A stretch of DNA of 64,000 bases, from positions 62,001 to 126,000 of the forward strand of contig UQVX01000001.1 of NCBI GenBank assembly GCA_900544585.1, in the 5' to 3' direction. This DNA comes from an uncultured Mycoplasmataceae bacterium (GTDB lineage: Bacteria > Bacillota_I > Bacilli_A > Mycoplasmatales > Mycoplasmoidaceae). A model generated the notes under the pieces. That model was not told the DNA's origin, did not search any database, and saw nothing but the letters and a program-made list of their open reading frames with translations. The position numbers and the translations under genes are program-made. This document shows, piece by piece, positions 22,411-34,177 of this stretch (the stretch's first letter is position 1; every line of letters starts with the position of its first letter).

Positions 22411-23413
22411 GAGTTATTAATCCTAGTTTATGGTAAATTCTATGTAATTGTTGTTGGGCAATTGGTTTTACTTTTAAATATCCTTTTTTAATCACATTAT
22501 CTATTAGATTATCATCGTAAGAATGAAATTTTTGCTGATAATCTATTAAAAATACTTCTAAATGTTTTGCTAAATCTTCTTTAAAATCCTTGTATGTTTT
22601 ATCACTATACAATCTACAAATTTCTTCTGGTGATTTTTCAGTTAATGAAGAGTAAATATTGATTAAATTAGTTATTTCAGGTTGGTTAGTGATATCATAA
22701 TTTACTTTGTTAAATAAATCGGTTTTTGCAGACATAATTTTTTTAATAGAAACATCAATAGGATCATTTAAAAAAATTACACCCTTGTGAGATGAAGATG
22801 ACTTAGACATCTTTACACTTGGATCTGTTAAATCCATAATCTTTGCTCCATGATCACTAACTAAAATATCTGGAATGCTAAAAATTTTATCTTTAAATTT
22901 GTTATTTAGTCGCTCAGCAAGATTTCTTGTTAATTCAAGATGTTGTTTTTGGTCACTACCAACAGGCACATAGTTTGGTGAATACAACAAAATATCTGCT
23001 GCCATTAAGGTTGGATATATTAGTAATCCAGTTGGTAATTTTTGGGTTCCATTACTTTCTTTGGCAAATTTTTGTGATTTATCCTTGAATTGTGTCATTC
23101 GGTTCAATTCACCTAAGGTTGTTTGGCACATTAACAAATATCCAAGAGTAGTATGCTCTTGAATGCTTGATTGTAAAAACAGATTAACCCTGTCTATATC
23201 TAAACCACATGCTAAATATGAACGGATAAGATTTCTAGAATTTACTTCTAGGTCAATTGGGTTGATTGTTCCAGTTGTTAAAGCATGTAAATCAGCAACA
23301 AAAATAAACATTTCATAATCATTTTGAAATTTAATAAATTGCTTAATTGAACCTAAATAATTCCCTAGAGTTAATCCAGATGTAGGTTGAATACCGCTCA
23401 CAATCCGCTTCAC
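22400..23413 (-). CDS. trpS: tryptophanyl-tRNA synthetase
   Basis: A 337-aa class I synthetase charging tRNA-Trp, which in this code must serve both UGG and UGA. The HIGH-like motif is PTSGLTLGNYLG (10-21), the KMSKS loop is VKMSKSSSSHKG, and GLLIYPTLMAADILLY and VPVGSDQKQHLELTRN are standard blocks. Start ATG at 23413 is divergent from nadK across ~80 nt of AT-rich sequence. Its 3' end overlaps the HAD gene by 11 nt. Confidence 0.96.
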   Translation of the reverse strand: MKRIVSGIQPTSGLTLGNYLGSIKQFIKFQNDYEMFIFVADLHALTTGTINPIDLEVNSRNLIRSYLACGLDIDRVNLFLQSSIQEHTTLGYLLMCQTTLGELNRMTQFKDKSQKFAKESNGTQKLPTGLLIYPTLMAADILLYSPNYVPVGSDQKQHLELTRNLAERLNNKFKDKIFSIPDILVSDHGAKIMDLTDPSVKMSKSSSSHKGVIFLNDPIDVSIKKIMSAKTDLFNKVNYDITNQPEITNLINIYSSLTEKSPEEICRLYSDKTYKDFKEDLAKHLEVFLIDYQQKFHSYDDNLIDNVIKKGYLKVKPIAQQQLHRIYHKLGLITHER

Positions 23414-23494
23414 ATTTGCCCCAAAAATATATAAATTTAATTTTAGTAATTTAAAATTATAAATGTTAAAAAATTATATTTTAGATTTTAGCAA

Positions 23495-24229
23495 ATGATG
23501 AAAGTAACATTTTTTAGTTATCAAATTCCAGAAGAAAAAATTTCTGATATTTTAAATAAAAATCCCTGGATGCAAAGAGACAATAAAAACTATGAGTTAG
23601 TTATTGTTTTAGGTGGTGATGGAACATTTTTAAGTGCTTTAAAAACTTTTAAAGATGAAAATGTTAAAGTTATTTTATTAAACCAAGGGCAGTTAGGTTT
23701 TTTTGCAAGTCCAGATGAATTATCATTAGATGAATTATTAAATGACAATCTTTTCAATAATTATCAATATCTAGAACTAAAAGTGAATAACAATTCATAT
23801 CATGCAATAAATGAATTTATGATTTCAACAATTAATAATCCAATTAAATATTTGGTTTCATTAGATAATTATCCATGATATCAATTTATTGGTACAGGGA
23901 TATTAATTTCTACAACAAATGGTTCAAGTGGAATGAATAGAAGTTTACATGGGCCATTATTATTAGATAATGATTTATTCATTTATCAAGAGTTTTTACC
24001 AGTGCAAAACAGTCGAACAAAAAATTTAAATCAACCACTAGTTCTATCGCAAAGCCATAAAATTAGTTTGCAATTTGAGTCAACAAATTTAAATCTGAAA
24101 ATTGATGGATTAACTGAATGCATCAATACAAATAATTTAGAATTTATTGTTAAAAATTCAGTTGCAAAAATTTATAACTTTAGTCGCCCACAAACTTGAA
24201 TTGAAAACATCAAAAATAAGCTTCTATAG
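23495..24229 (+). CDS. nadK: NAD kinase
   Basis: A 244-aa cytosolic enzyme that phosphorylates NAD to NADP. The GGDGT motif (residues 40-44, VLGGDGTFLSAL) and NEFMIST (the family's NE motif) are present, as is STTNGSSGMNRSLHGPLL, the glycine-rich ATP/NAD site. Two adjacent Met codons open the frame; the second (23498) is equally possible. Two UGA Trp codons follow (YPWYQF, QTWIENI). It lies beside trpS and the EIIB-like gene, the same neighbourhood as in M. genitalium. Confidence 0.93.
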
Positions 24230-24237
24230 GAGAGAAA

Positions 24238-24609
24238 ATGAAACAATCTACTAAAACTAAACTATTTTATATTTGTACATTTGGAATTGGTTATTTTTAT
24301 GCAAAAAACATGGCAAAAAAAATCAGCCAAAATAAAAATGAAATTATTACAAGTTCAAAAGCTGATAAATTTGATGTCAATCAGTTAATTGAATTTCTCG
24401 GTGGAAATGAAAATATTATTAATATTCAATCAACAATTAGCAATTTAAAAGTTGATGTAAAAAACCCTTATTGCATTCAACCAGATAAAATAAAATCAAT
24501 GGGTGCTAAAGGTAGTTTTATTAATGAAAACAAGATAACCATTTTATTTGGTGACCATAGTGGTGATATTGCTAGTAAATTGAAAAACAAATTAGGAAAT
24601 GAAAAATAG
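24238..24609 (+). CDS. PTS EIIB-like domain protein lacking the active-site cysteine
   Basis: A 123-aa protein whose residues 50-120 match the glucose-type PTS EIIB fold: FLGGNENIINI, NLKVDVKNP, IKSMGAKGSF and ITILFGDHSGDIASKL. In genuine EIIB the loop NxxxCxTRL carries the phosphorylated Cys; here it reads NIQSTISNL, so the Cys is replaced by Thr. The first 25 residues are hydrophobic enough for a membrane anchor (LFYICTFGIGYFYA). It is 8 nt after nadK behind AGGAGAG. M. genitalium has a similar gene (MG129) at this place. A structural or regulatory role is inferred, not phosphotransfer. Confidence 0.75.
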   Translation: MKQSTKTKLFYICTFGIGYFYAKNMAKKISQNKNEIITSSKADKFDVNQLIEFLGGNENIINIQSTISNLKVDVKNPYCIQPDKIKSMGAKGSFINENKITILFGDHSGDIASKLKNKLGNEK

Positions 24610-24661
24610 TTTTTATAATTAATTTAGTAATTTTAAAATTATTTTAAATTTAGGAATAATA

Positions 24662-27607
24662 ATGGTTTTTTTAAAAAAATTCCATGCTGAAGGTTTTAAA
24701 TCTTTTGCTAGACCTGTAACATTAAATTTCAATAGTACAATGATTGGAATTGTTGGTCCAAATGGTTCAGGTAAATCAAATATTGTCGATGCCCTAAAAT
24801 GAGCAATGGGTGAACAATCAATTAAAAGTTTACGGGGCAAGGAAAAATCAAACTTAATTTTTGCAGGATCTAATGACTTAAAAGAAGCTGATTTTGCTCT
24901 TGTTGAATTGACATTTGATAATTCAACAAGAATTTTACATTTTGATGCTGATGAAGTAAAAATATCTAGAAAATTAGTTAAAAAAAGTGGTGAAAACATT
25001 TACATGATTAATGATGAACCATGTTTATTAAAAGATATTCAAACTACATTTATTGATGCTGGTTTAGACAAGGGTTCATTAGGAATCATTTCACAAGGAA
25101 CAGTAAATTGATTTGCAGAAGCTAAACCTGAAGATAGAAGACAAATGTTCGAATCAGCAGCTGGCATTGGTAAATATATCAAGCAAAAAAATGAAACCGA
25201 AAACCACTTGCAAAAAGCAATGGATAACTTAGAAAGATTGAATACAACTTTATCGTCACTAAGAAGAGATGTAAAGGAATTAAATCGTCAAGCTGAAAAA
25301 GCTCAACAATATAAAGAAAAAACTGAACAACTAAAGAAATATGACATTAGTGTAACTGTTCAAGATTATTTAACATGAAAAGATGAATATGCTGAGTTAG
25401 AACAGAAAATAGCTATTGAAAAAACACAACTTGATGAATTAGAAATTAGTGTCAATAAAGCAAAAGAGTTAAAAGATAAATTTGAATTAGAGTACATTAA
25501 CATTGATAATAAAGTTCGTACACTCAATAATCAAAAATCAGATTTACAAGAACAAATTTCACAACTCAATGTTAAACGTGCCACTTACATGACAAATTTG
25601 GAAAATAAAATTTCAAGTGGAACAATTCAAGAAAGAAAAGAATCATATCAAATCTTAATAAATACTGAACAAGAAAAATTAAATTCTTGACAACAAAAAT
25701 ATATAGAAGCAAAAAAAGAAGCTCAAGAAATTTCTAATGTTTTAGAACAATTAGAAATTAAAAGAGAGGAATTTAATGCTCAAGTCAATGATATTCAAAA
25801 TGAATATAGTAGCAAAAAATACCGTTATGAAGAATTAGAAAGACAGTTTAATAATAGTAATAGTCATGAACGTGGAGTAAGTGAATTACTAAAGGTTAAG
25901 GATAGAATTGGTGGAATTCATTCGACAGTTCAAAATATTATTAAAGTTAAAGAACGTTATGAAGTAGCAATTCAAACAGCACTTGGTAAATCAATTAGTA
26001 ATTTAGTTGTAGAGAATGATGATATTGCAGTTAAGGCAATTAATTATTTAAAGCAAAATCGTTGTGGTAGAGCAACATTTTTACCACTAAACACAATTAA
26101 AGCGAAAGAAATTTCGCCAGCAACATTAACAATCATGAATCAAGCACCAGGTTTCATTGATGTTGCTAGCAATCTTGTTGACGTTGATGATAGATATAAA
26201 AATGTTATTGCTAGTATTTTAGGTAATGTTGGGGTAACAGATACGATTGAAAATGCTAATTTAATTTCTAAAATGATTCGCTCAACATACAAACTTATTT
26301 CATTAGATGGTGATGTAGTTTTTGCAGGTGGAGCATTAGCTGGTGGTCAAAGTCAACAAGGTCATAGGGCTGTATTCAATATTGAACAAAAATTATTGAC
26401 ATCTAAGGATGAATTTAATAACATCAAAAAAGAATATGAAAAATTTCAAATTGATAAAACTCAGAATGATTATGAAATTAATCAATGATTAATTAAAAAA
26501 CAATCTAATGATTCAATTGTTGATAAACTTGATAACAATATTAAAGACAGTCAAATTAAATTAACAAATTACAAAAATGATTATGAAGCCTTAGAAATTT
26601 CAGATGATGAATCAACGAATAATGCAAAAATTAATGAATATGATTTGCAAATTATTGAGTTAAATAATCAATTTAATAAAATAGAACAAGAATTAAAAGA
26701 AGCAGAAAAAATCAAAGAATTAAGTTTTGATCAAAATGCTAAGTATTCATCAGAATACAATAATTGTCAAAATCAATCGACAAATTTAATCAAAATACAT
26801 GCTGAACATAATAATAAATTCAACAATTTAGATAACCAAATTAAAAATGCTGATGAAAGAATTGCAAATACATATGGTGTTGTTATAGAGTCTGTTATAG
26901 ATGAATATAACAAACCATTAAATGTGACAATTGCTGAAGCTAGACGGATTATTGCAACATTAAAAGCAGAAATTAATGCCCTAGGAAATATTAATTTCCA
27001 AGCTTTAGAATCCCTAGAACAAAAAGAAACTGAATTAGCAAATTTAGAAAAAGAAACAACTGATGCAAAAGATAGTGTAAATAATCTATCAAACTTGTTA
27101 ACTTCTTTAGATAAACGAGCTAAAGCCGATTTTTTGAGTGTTATTAATAAAGTTAATGAAATTATTCCTAGTGTATTTAAAAGCTTATTTGGTGGTGGTC
27201 ACTGTGAAATTAAAATTGTTGATCCCCAAAATATTTTAGAATCAGGAATTGATATTATTGCTCAACCACCAGGCAAAAAAATCACTAACTTAGTTTTACT
27301 TTCTGGTGGTGAAAAAACATTAATTGCACTAGCAGTCTTGTTTTCACTTTTAAAATCTTCACACTTCCCATTAGTTTTACTAGATGAAGCAGAGGCTGCA
27401 TTAGACCAAACTAATGTAAATACATTTGCTAAGTTAATTCAAGAATTTAGTGATCAATGTCAATTTTTAGTTATTACTCACCGAACTGGAACAATGAAAA
27501 TGTGTGATGTTTTATATGGAACAATGATGAAAGTAAAGGGTGTAACTAATGTTATTAAAGTTGACTATAACTCAATAAAAAATAAGGACCAAGTTAAAAA
27601 TAGCTAA
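24662..27607 (+). CDS. smc: chromosome partition protein SMC
   Basis: A 981-aa condensin ATPase. The N-terminal head has Walker A GPNGSGKS (32-39). Coiled coil runs from ~165 to ~400, the hinge is ~405-560 (KDRIGGIHSTVQNII, RATFLPLNTI, DGDVVFAGGALAGG), and the second coiled coil is ~570-820. The C-terminal head has the signature LSGGEKTLIAL near 881 and Walker B LVLLDEAEAALD near 905. It is shorter than typical SMC (~1,180) because both coils are reduced. It begins 50 nt after the EIIB-like gene and is followed by ftsY with a 2-nt gap. Confidence 0.96.
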
Positions 27608-27609
27608 TT

Positions 27610-28659
27610 ATGGGATTTTTTAAGAAATTAATTAATAAATTTAATAAAAAAGAACAAGATAAAGTTGCTGACCAAATTTCTAAAATCAATGCTAAAAAAA
27701 GAGTCTTTCAAGACAGTGAGCAAGTTAAATTTGATGAAGGTTTAAGAAAATCATCAACAGGTTTAAATCTTGCTATTAAGGATTTAATAAAGAAACATCA
27801 AGAAGTTAATGAAGAGTTTTATGAAGCTCTAGAAGATATGCTTATTATGTATGACATTGGTTATAGTGCAACACTAAAAATTGTTGATGCAGTAAGAGAT
27901 GAAATAAGTTATCGTAATATTAATAAAAAAGAATTGATAAAAGATGTTTTGCTAGATAAAATGTTGACCTATTATATTCAAGATTCATCATTAACAACAA
28001 ACATAAATCTAGAACCGAATAAAACAAATGTTATTTTAATAATTGGTGCTAATGGTGTAGGTAAAACAACATCAATTGCTAAAATTGCTAATTATTTTGT
28101 CAAACAAAATAAAAAAATCTTATTAGTGGCAGGAGACACATTTAGAGCAGGAGCAATTGAGCAATTAAAAATTTGAGCAGAACGATTAAATTTAGATATT
28201 GTAACTCCTAAAAAATCACAACAAGAAACAGCTGCTGTGATTTATGATGGATTACAAAAAGGATATAGTGAAAATTACGATTTAATCATTTGTGATACAT
28301 CGGGTAGATTACAAAATAAAGTTAATCTAATGAATGAATTGAAAAAAATTTATGATGTAATTCATAAATTTGATTCTAGTGCTCCCCATGAATCTCTTCT
28401 AGTTTTGGATGCTACTACTGGCCAATCAGGATTATCACAGGCTAAAATGTTTAATGAAGTTGCAAAATTATCAGGAATAGTTTTAGCTAAAATGGATTCT
28501 ACATCTAAAGGTGGAATTGTTCTAGCAATCAAAGATATGTTTAATATTCCTGTAAAATTCATTGGTTTAGGTGAAGGAATTGATGATTTAAGAATTTTTG
28601 ATTTAGAAAAATTTGTGGATGGATTAGTAAATTCATTTGATGGTATTAATGTAGGTTAG
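27610..28659 (+). CDS. ftsY: signal recognition particle receptor FtsY
   Basis: A 349-aa SRP GTPase at the membrane that docks SRP-ribosome complexes at the translocon. A short basic N-terminus (MGFFKKLINKFNKKEQ) replaces the acidic A domain. The N domain is ~45-130. The G domain has GANGVGKTT (146-154), AGDTFRAGAIEQLKIW, CDTSGRLQNK and AKMDSTSKGG, the last slightly different from the usual TKLDGTAKGG. It lies between smc and ylxM; the SRP RNA is at 4463-4543. Confidence 0.95.
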
Positions 28660-28662
28660 TTT

Positions 28663-28986
28663 ATGGATTATGAAACAAGGTTTTATTTCATTGCTCTTTT
28701 TGATCATTATCAAAAACTACTAACTAAAAAACAACAAAACTATTTTAAGTTATATTATTTTAATGACCTTTCATTAGCAGAAATTGCTAATGAAAATAAT
28801 GTTAGTAGAACGGCAATTTCAGATGCAATGAAACATATTTTAGAAGATTTAAAATATTATGAAGAAAAATTGGAATTGTATAATAAATCTTTACAACGTT
28901 TGAAATTGTATGAACAATTACCTAATAGTGACTTAAAAATCAAATTAATTGAACTAGAACATAAAGGAATGGAAAATGAAAAGTAA
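28663..28986 (+). CDS. ylxM: YlxM/p13-like helix-turn-helix protein
   Basis: A 107-aa protein of the UPF0122/YlxM family, normally encoded beside ffh/ftsY and thought to modulate the SRP pathway. Residues 17-60 (LLTKKQQNYFKLYYFNDLSL, then EIANENNVSRTAISD) form a sigma-70 region-4-like helix-turn-helix. A helical tail follows. It begins 3 nt after ftsY and overlaps the next gene by 11 nt. Confidence 0.88.
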   Translation: MDYETRFYFIALFDHYQKLLTKKQQNYFKLYYFNDLSLAEIANENNVSRTAISDAMKHILEDLKYYEEKLELYNKSLQRLKLYEQLPNSDLKIKLIELEHKGMENEK

Positions 28987-29584
28987 GATTATCAATCGTA
29001 AACCAATTGATTATAACTATGTTATTGAAGTTGATGATATTCAAATTGATCCAAAAAATATTGAAAATCATCGGCAAAGAATTAACACAATTTTTGCTAA
29101 TAAACCAGAAGAATATCGCTTAGAACAAATTAATAAAATGATTATGCATGACATTTTATTTTCTAAAGCAATGGATTATTTGAATACATTTTATGAATTT
29201 GAAATTGATCAAGATGAACAAGCTCAATATGAAAAAATGATTACTAGTGAATGAACAAAAAATAACGTGCCATTAGAAGAACAAAATTTAGAATTAGCTA
29301 AAATTGGTGCAAATAAAATTATTATTCAACAATTAATATTTAATGATATTCAAAGTGAAAATAATATTACAGTTAGTGATGATGAACTAGAAAAAATCCT
29401 CATTGAATACTATCAAAATACTAATCAACCAATTAGACCATTTAAACAAGATCTAGCTGGTTATGAAAACGCTAGACAATCAATTATCCATGAAAAAACA
29501 ATTGCTCATATTTTAGGAATGTTTAAATTTAATTTAGATAAATTTAACCAACGTTTAGAAGAATTTGCTAAAACAAATAAATAG
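28976..29584 (+). CDS. trigger factor C-terminal domain-like protein
   Basis: A 202-aa mostly helical, charged protein without signal peptide. Residues ~100-200 (ANKIIIQQLIFNDIQSENNI, TVSDDELEKILIEYY, then ARQSIIHEKTIAHILGMFK) resemble the substrate-cradling C-terminal domain of trigger factor/SurA chaperones. The ribosome-binding and PPIase domains are absent. It overlaps ylxM by 11 nt and so is tied to the SRP genes, which fits a role in handling nascent chains. This is inferred from pattern only. A UGA Trp lies at about residue 93. Confidence 0.5.
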
Positions 29585-29598
29585 AATAAGATTAACAT

Positions 29599-30744
29599 AT
29601 GATGACAAACAAAAAATTATTTACTAGTGAATCAGTTGGACCTGGACATCCAGATAAAATTTGCGATCAAATATCAGATGCTATTTTAGATGAGTGTTTG
29701 AAATTAGATCCTAATAGTAAAGTGGCATGTGAAGTATTTGCATCTAATAGGCTAATTATTATTGGCGGCGAAATTACTACTCATGCATATGTAGATGTAG
29801 TAAAAACTGCTTGGAAAATTCTTGAACCATTAGGATACAATGAATCTGATTTTACAATTGTAAGCAATATTAATAAACAAAGTAGTGATATTAATCAAGC
29901 AGTAGTTAATAATAATGAAATCAATGCTGGTGATCAAGGAATTGTTTTTGGTTATGCTTGTACAGAAACACAAGATTATATGCCATTAGCAATTACTTTA
30001 GCTAATGATTTAGTTAAAGCATTAAATGATGTGAGAATTAATCAATCCGAAAATTCTAAAAATCTTAAATCTGATATGAAATCACAAGTAACAATTGATT
30101 ATTCAGACATTAATAATCCAAAAATTGACACAATGTTGGTATCGATTCAACACGATGCCAATTTTAATTATGCTGATTTAAGTAAATTAGTAAGCAATAT
30201 CATGGATGATATTGCTAAAAAACATAATTTAAATTTAGATTTTAAGAAAATTATTAATCCAAGTGGAAAATTTGTGATTGGTGGTCCAATTGGAGATACA
30301 GGGTTGACAGGAAGAAAAATCATTGTTGATACATATGGTGGTTATGCTAGACATGGTGGTGGTGCATTTAGTGGTAAGGATCCATCAAAAGTAGATAGAA
30401 GTGCAGCCTACTTTGCTAGATATATTGCAAAAAATATTGTTGCTGCAGGGTTGGCAAAAAAGTGTGAAATCCAATTATCATTTGGTATTGGTTTACCATT
30501 ACCAATCGCCATCAATATTGATACTTTTAATACATCACAATATTCTGATGAACAACTTTTAAGTGTTATTAAAAAAACATTTAGGTTCAAAGTAAATGAT
30601 TTTATTCATGATTTAGATTTATTTAAACCAATATATAGTTCAACAGCAGTATATGGTCATTTTGGTAGTAACCAAAAAAATGCAAAATGAGAACAATTGG
30701 ATAAAGTTGAAACATTAAAACAACATATACAAGAAGGGATTTAA
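29599..30744 (+). CDS. metK: S-adenosylmethionine synthetase
   Basis: A 381-aa enzyme making SAM from methionine and ATP, the donor for RsmI and the DNA methyltransferases in this window. Signatures: SVGPGHPDKICDQISDAILD (12-31), GDQGIVFGYACTET, the glycine-rich GGGAFSGKDPSKVDRSAAY and the C-terminal YGHFG. The frame opens with two Met codons; the second is equally possible. A UGA Trp near the end (KWEQLDKVE) is followed by TAA at 30742. 2 nt before asnS. Confidence 0.96.
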
Positions 30745-30746
30745 AG

Positions 30747-32105
30747 ATGATTTTTGTTAAAACAATTAATGATGCTCCTAAAAAATTTAGTGAACAAATT
30801 GTAACTTTGTATGGATTTTGTAAGCAAAATCGATTTAATGGTAAGATTGGATTTATTAACTTTAATGATGGCACATCATTTAAAGGAATTCAAGTTGTTT
30901 ACAAAAAAGATAATATCACTAATGCAGATGAGATTAGTTCAGCTAGAAATGGCGCAGCATTAGAGATAACAGGGATGATTGTTTTAACACCAGATGCACC
31001 TCAACCATTTGAGTTGCAAGCAACAAACATTAAATTATTAAAGCAAACTGATGAATCTTATCCATTACAAAACAAACAACAAGGATTAGAGTTTTTACGT
31101 GATAATGCTCATTTAAGGCCAAGAACGCAGCTATTTAGTGCTGTAATGAAAATTCGTTCTGAGCTAGCATATGCAATTCATACATACTTTCACCAAAATA
31201 ATTACATATGAGTGGCAACACCACTAATTACTTCTAATGATGGTGAAGGGGCTGGTGAAACATTCTTTTTGACAACAAATGATAATGAAGATTTTTTTGG
31301 TCAAAAAGTAAATTTAACAGTAACTGGTCAATTGCATGGCGAAGCATATGCACAAGCATTTAGAAATATTTATACATTTGGTCCAACTTTTAGAGCTGAA
31401 AAATCACATACTGCCCGTCATGCTGCAGAATTTTGAATGATAGAACCAGAAATTGCTTTTTGTGATTTAACAAATTTAATGCTGGTGGCAGAGGATATGT
31501 TGAAATTTGTTGTTAATCATTTTAAAAATTCTTGCCAAGATGAAATTGAGTTTTTAAAAAGAGAAATTGATCCAAATATTGAAAACAAAATTTCAATGTT
31601 GTTAAATAATGAATTCAATAAAATGACATATGAAGATGGAATAAAGATCTTAGCTGATGCTGTTAAAAATGGTCATAAATTTGAAGATAATAATATTTAT
31701 TTTGGAATGGATTTAGGTAGTGAACATGAACGTTATCTATGTGAAACAATAGTAAATGGTCCTCTTTTCTTGTATAACTATCCAAAACAAATTAAAGCAT
31801 TTTATATGAAACAAAATGATGATGGTATAACTGTTGCAGCTAGTGATTTACTTGTACCAGGAATTGGTGAGTTAGTTGGTGGTTCTCAACGGGAAGATGA
31901 TTATGATAAATTGTTAAAGCGTTGTCAAGAATTAAAAATGGATTTAGAACCACTAAATTGATATTTAAATTTAAGAAAATATGGTTACTATATGTCAAGT
32001 GGTTTTGGATTAGGTTTTGAAAGATTGATTATGTATTTAACAGGTGTTAATAATATTAGAGATGTGATTCCATTCCCAAGAACACATGGATCAATTAATT
32101 TTTAA
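30747..32105 (+). CDS. asnS: asparaginyl-tRNA synthetase
   Basis: A 452-aa class IIb synthetase. The N-terminal OB fold binds the anticodon (LYGFCKQNRFNGKIGFINFN). Motif 2 is FRAEKSHTARHAAEFWMIEPE-like (split here by UGA), and motif 3 is GFGLGFERLIMYL near the C-terminus. HLRPRTQLFSAVMKIRS is a standard AsnRS block, and the asparagine-type FPRTHGSINF end separates it from AspRS. Its TAA shares one base with the pgsA ATG (TAATG). Confidence 0.95.
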
Positions 32106-32752
32106 TGAAAAAATGATTTGTCTTTAAAAAACAATCAATCCCTAATTATTTAACATGCTTAAGAATTATTGTTGTCCCAATTATTATTACCTTATTATTA
32201 GTAAATTCCGCCACTGTATACAATTTTCATCTTTGAAATAATAATTTATTTGTTGATATTAACATTACTACTTTAGTTGCTGGAATTTTGTTTATTCTTG
32301 CTAGTTTATCTGATGCATTAGATGGGTATTTAGCAAGAAAATACCAGTGAATTTCTGAATTTGGAAAATTCTGAGATCCACTAGCCGACAAAATACTAGT
32401 TAACGCTGTATTGTTCTGCTTAGCAAGTCCTCAACAAAATTTATTACCAATTTGAATTCCCATCATAATTCTAATTAGAGACATCATTATTGATGGTTTT
32501 AGATTAAATATGAAAAAAAATAATGTTGTTGTGTCTGCAAATATTTATGGGAAAATAAAGACAATATGTTTAATGATAGGAATTATTTATTTAATATTTT
32601 TAGGTAATCCTATTTGAAATGTTGGTAATTTATATTATTGATTAATTCAAAATATGTTAATGTATTGAGCAACAATTTTATGCATTGTTTCAGGAATTAT
32701 CTACATTTCGCCAGTTATTAAACAAAATTTTGAAAAAAAAGAGGAATTGTAG
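32105..32752 (+). CDS. pgsA: CDP-diacylglycerol-glycerol-3-phosphate 3-phosphatidyltransferase
   Basis: A 215-aa integral membrane enzyme making phosphatidylglycerol phosphate. The CDP-alcohol phosphotransferase signature DGxxAR(x8)GxxxDxxxD is complete: SDALDGYLARKYQWISEFGK continuing FWDPLADK (~60-87). Four or five hydrophobic helices surround it. Many UGA Trp codons hide the gene from standard-code ORF calls. It overlaps asnS by 1 nt and abuts gapN directly. It uses the CDP-diacylglycerol made by CdsA (37809). Confidence 0.93.
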
Positions 32753-34174
32753 ATGGATTTAAAAATTTTAGTTAATGGGAAGTTAATAACAAGTAATAAT
32801 AAACTTGCTATCAATAACCCAACAACATTATCAGTTGCTGGTTATGTACCAGAATTTGAACCTAAACAGATTGTTGATGAAGCAATGAATGGTGCAAGTA
32901 CTGCATTTAATTCTTGAAAAAGCACCAATTATGAACAAAGAAAAATATTACTTTTAAAGTTTAAAGATTTATTAATCAAGAATAAAGATGAATTAGCAGA
33001 AATTTTGACATGTGAAATTGCTAAAAACAAAAAAGAGAGTTTGGTGGAAATTGAACGTTCTGCTGAATATATCATTGACACAATTAACATTTATGAAGAA
33101 ATGCAAAAAAATCCATTAACAATTGATGAAAAAATTCATGGTGTTAAAAATAAGATTGGTAAGTTTATTTATGAACCACTTGGAGTAGTATTGGCGATTT
33201 CACCTTTTAATTATCCGGTAAATTTACTAATTTCTAAATTAGCACCTGCATTAATTGCTGGCAACACTGTAGTTTATAAACCAGCAACACAAGGTAGTTT
33301 AGTTGGTGCAAAAATTAGTGAATTATTTTATGAAGCAAATTTTCCAAAAGGTGTTGTTAATTGTGTAATTGGTAATGGAAAAGAAATTGGTGATCTTTTA
33401 GTTACTAACCACAATGTAGCAATGATTTCATTTACTGGTAGTGCTAATGTTGGTAATCATATTGCAAAATTAGTTCACAAGATTCCTCTTGTTTTAGAAA
33501 TGGGTGGAAAAGATCCAGCAATTGTTTTAGATGATTGTGATTTAGAATTAACTGCTAATGAAATTGTTAAAGGAGCACTTAGTTACAATGGTCAACGTTG
33601 TACAGCAATTAAAAGAGTGTTCGTTTCAAAGAATATTCATAGTCAATTAGTTGAATTAATTACAAATAAAGTTAATAAATTAACAGTTGGTTTACCAAGT
33701 GATAACACCAACATTACACCAGTAATTTCACAGAGAAGTGCTGATTACATTATGGAATTAGTTAATGATGCAATAAGTTTAGGTGCAATTAGTAAAACAG
33801 ACATTAAAAAAGAAAATAATTTAATTCATCCAATTGTTCTAGATAATGTTTCAGAAAAAATGCGGATAGCATGAGAAGAGCCATTTGGCCCAGTTTTACC
33901 AATTATTGAATATGAAAATATTGAACAGTGTGTAAAGTTGTGTAATGAATCTGAATATGGCTTACAAGCATCAATTTTTACAAAAAACATTCCATTAGCT
34001 GAAGAAATTGCTTTACAACTAGAATGTGGTACAGTTAATATTAATCGTTCATCATCTAGAGGACCTGATATTTTCCCATTCTTAGGTGTTAAGAATTCTG
34101 GTTTTGGTGTACAAGGGTTGAAAGATGCAATTATCTCAATGACAAAAATAAAAGGCATTATTTATAACGATTAA
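32753..34174 (+). CDS. gapN: NADP-dependent non-phosphorylating glyceraldehyde-3-phosphate dehydrogenase
   Basis: A 473-aa aldehyde dehydrogenase superfamily enzyme oxidising glyceraldehyde-3-phosphate straight to 3-phosphoglycerate and giving NADPH. The catalytic Cys is residue 283 (YNGQRCTAIKR) and the base Glu is 249 (LVLEMGGKDP), one off the Streptococcus GapN numbering. SPFNYPVNL and the C-terminal RGPDIFPFLGVKNSGFGVQG are GapN-specific rather than general ALDH. It starts on the base after the pgsA stop. It would supply NADPH in an organism without an oxidative pentose-phosphate branch. Confidence 0.85.
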
Positions 34175-34177
34175 CAA

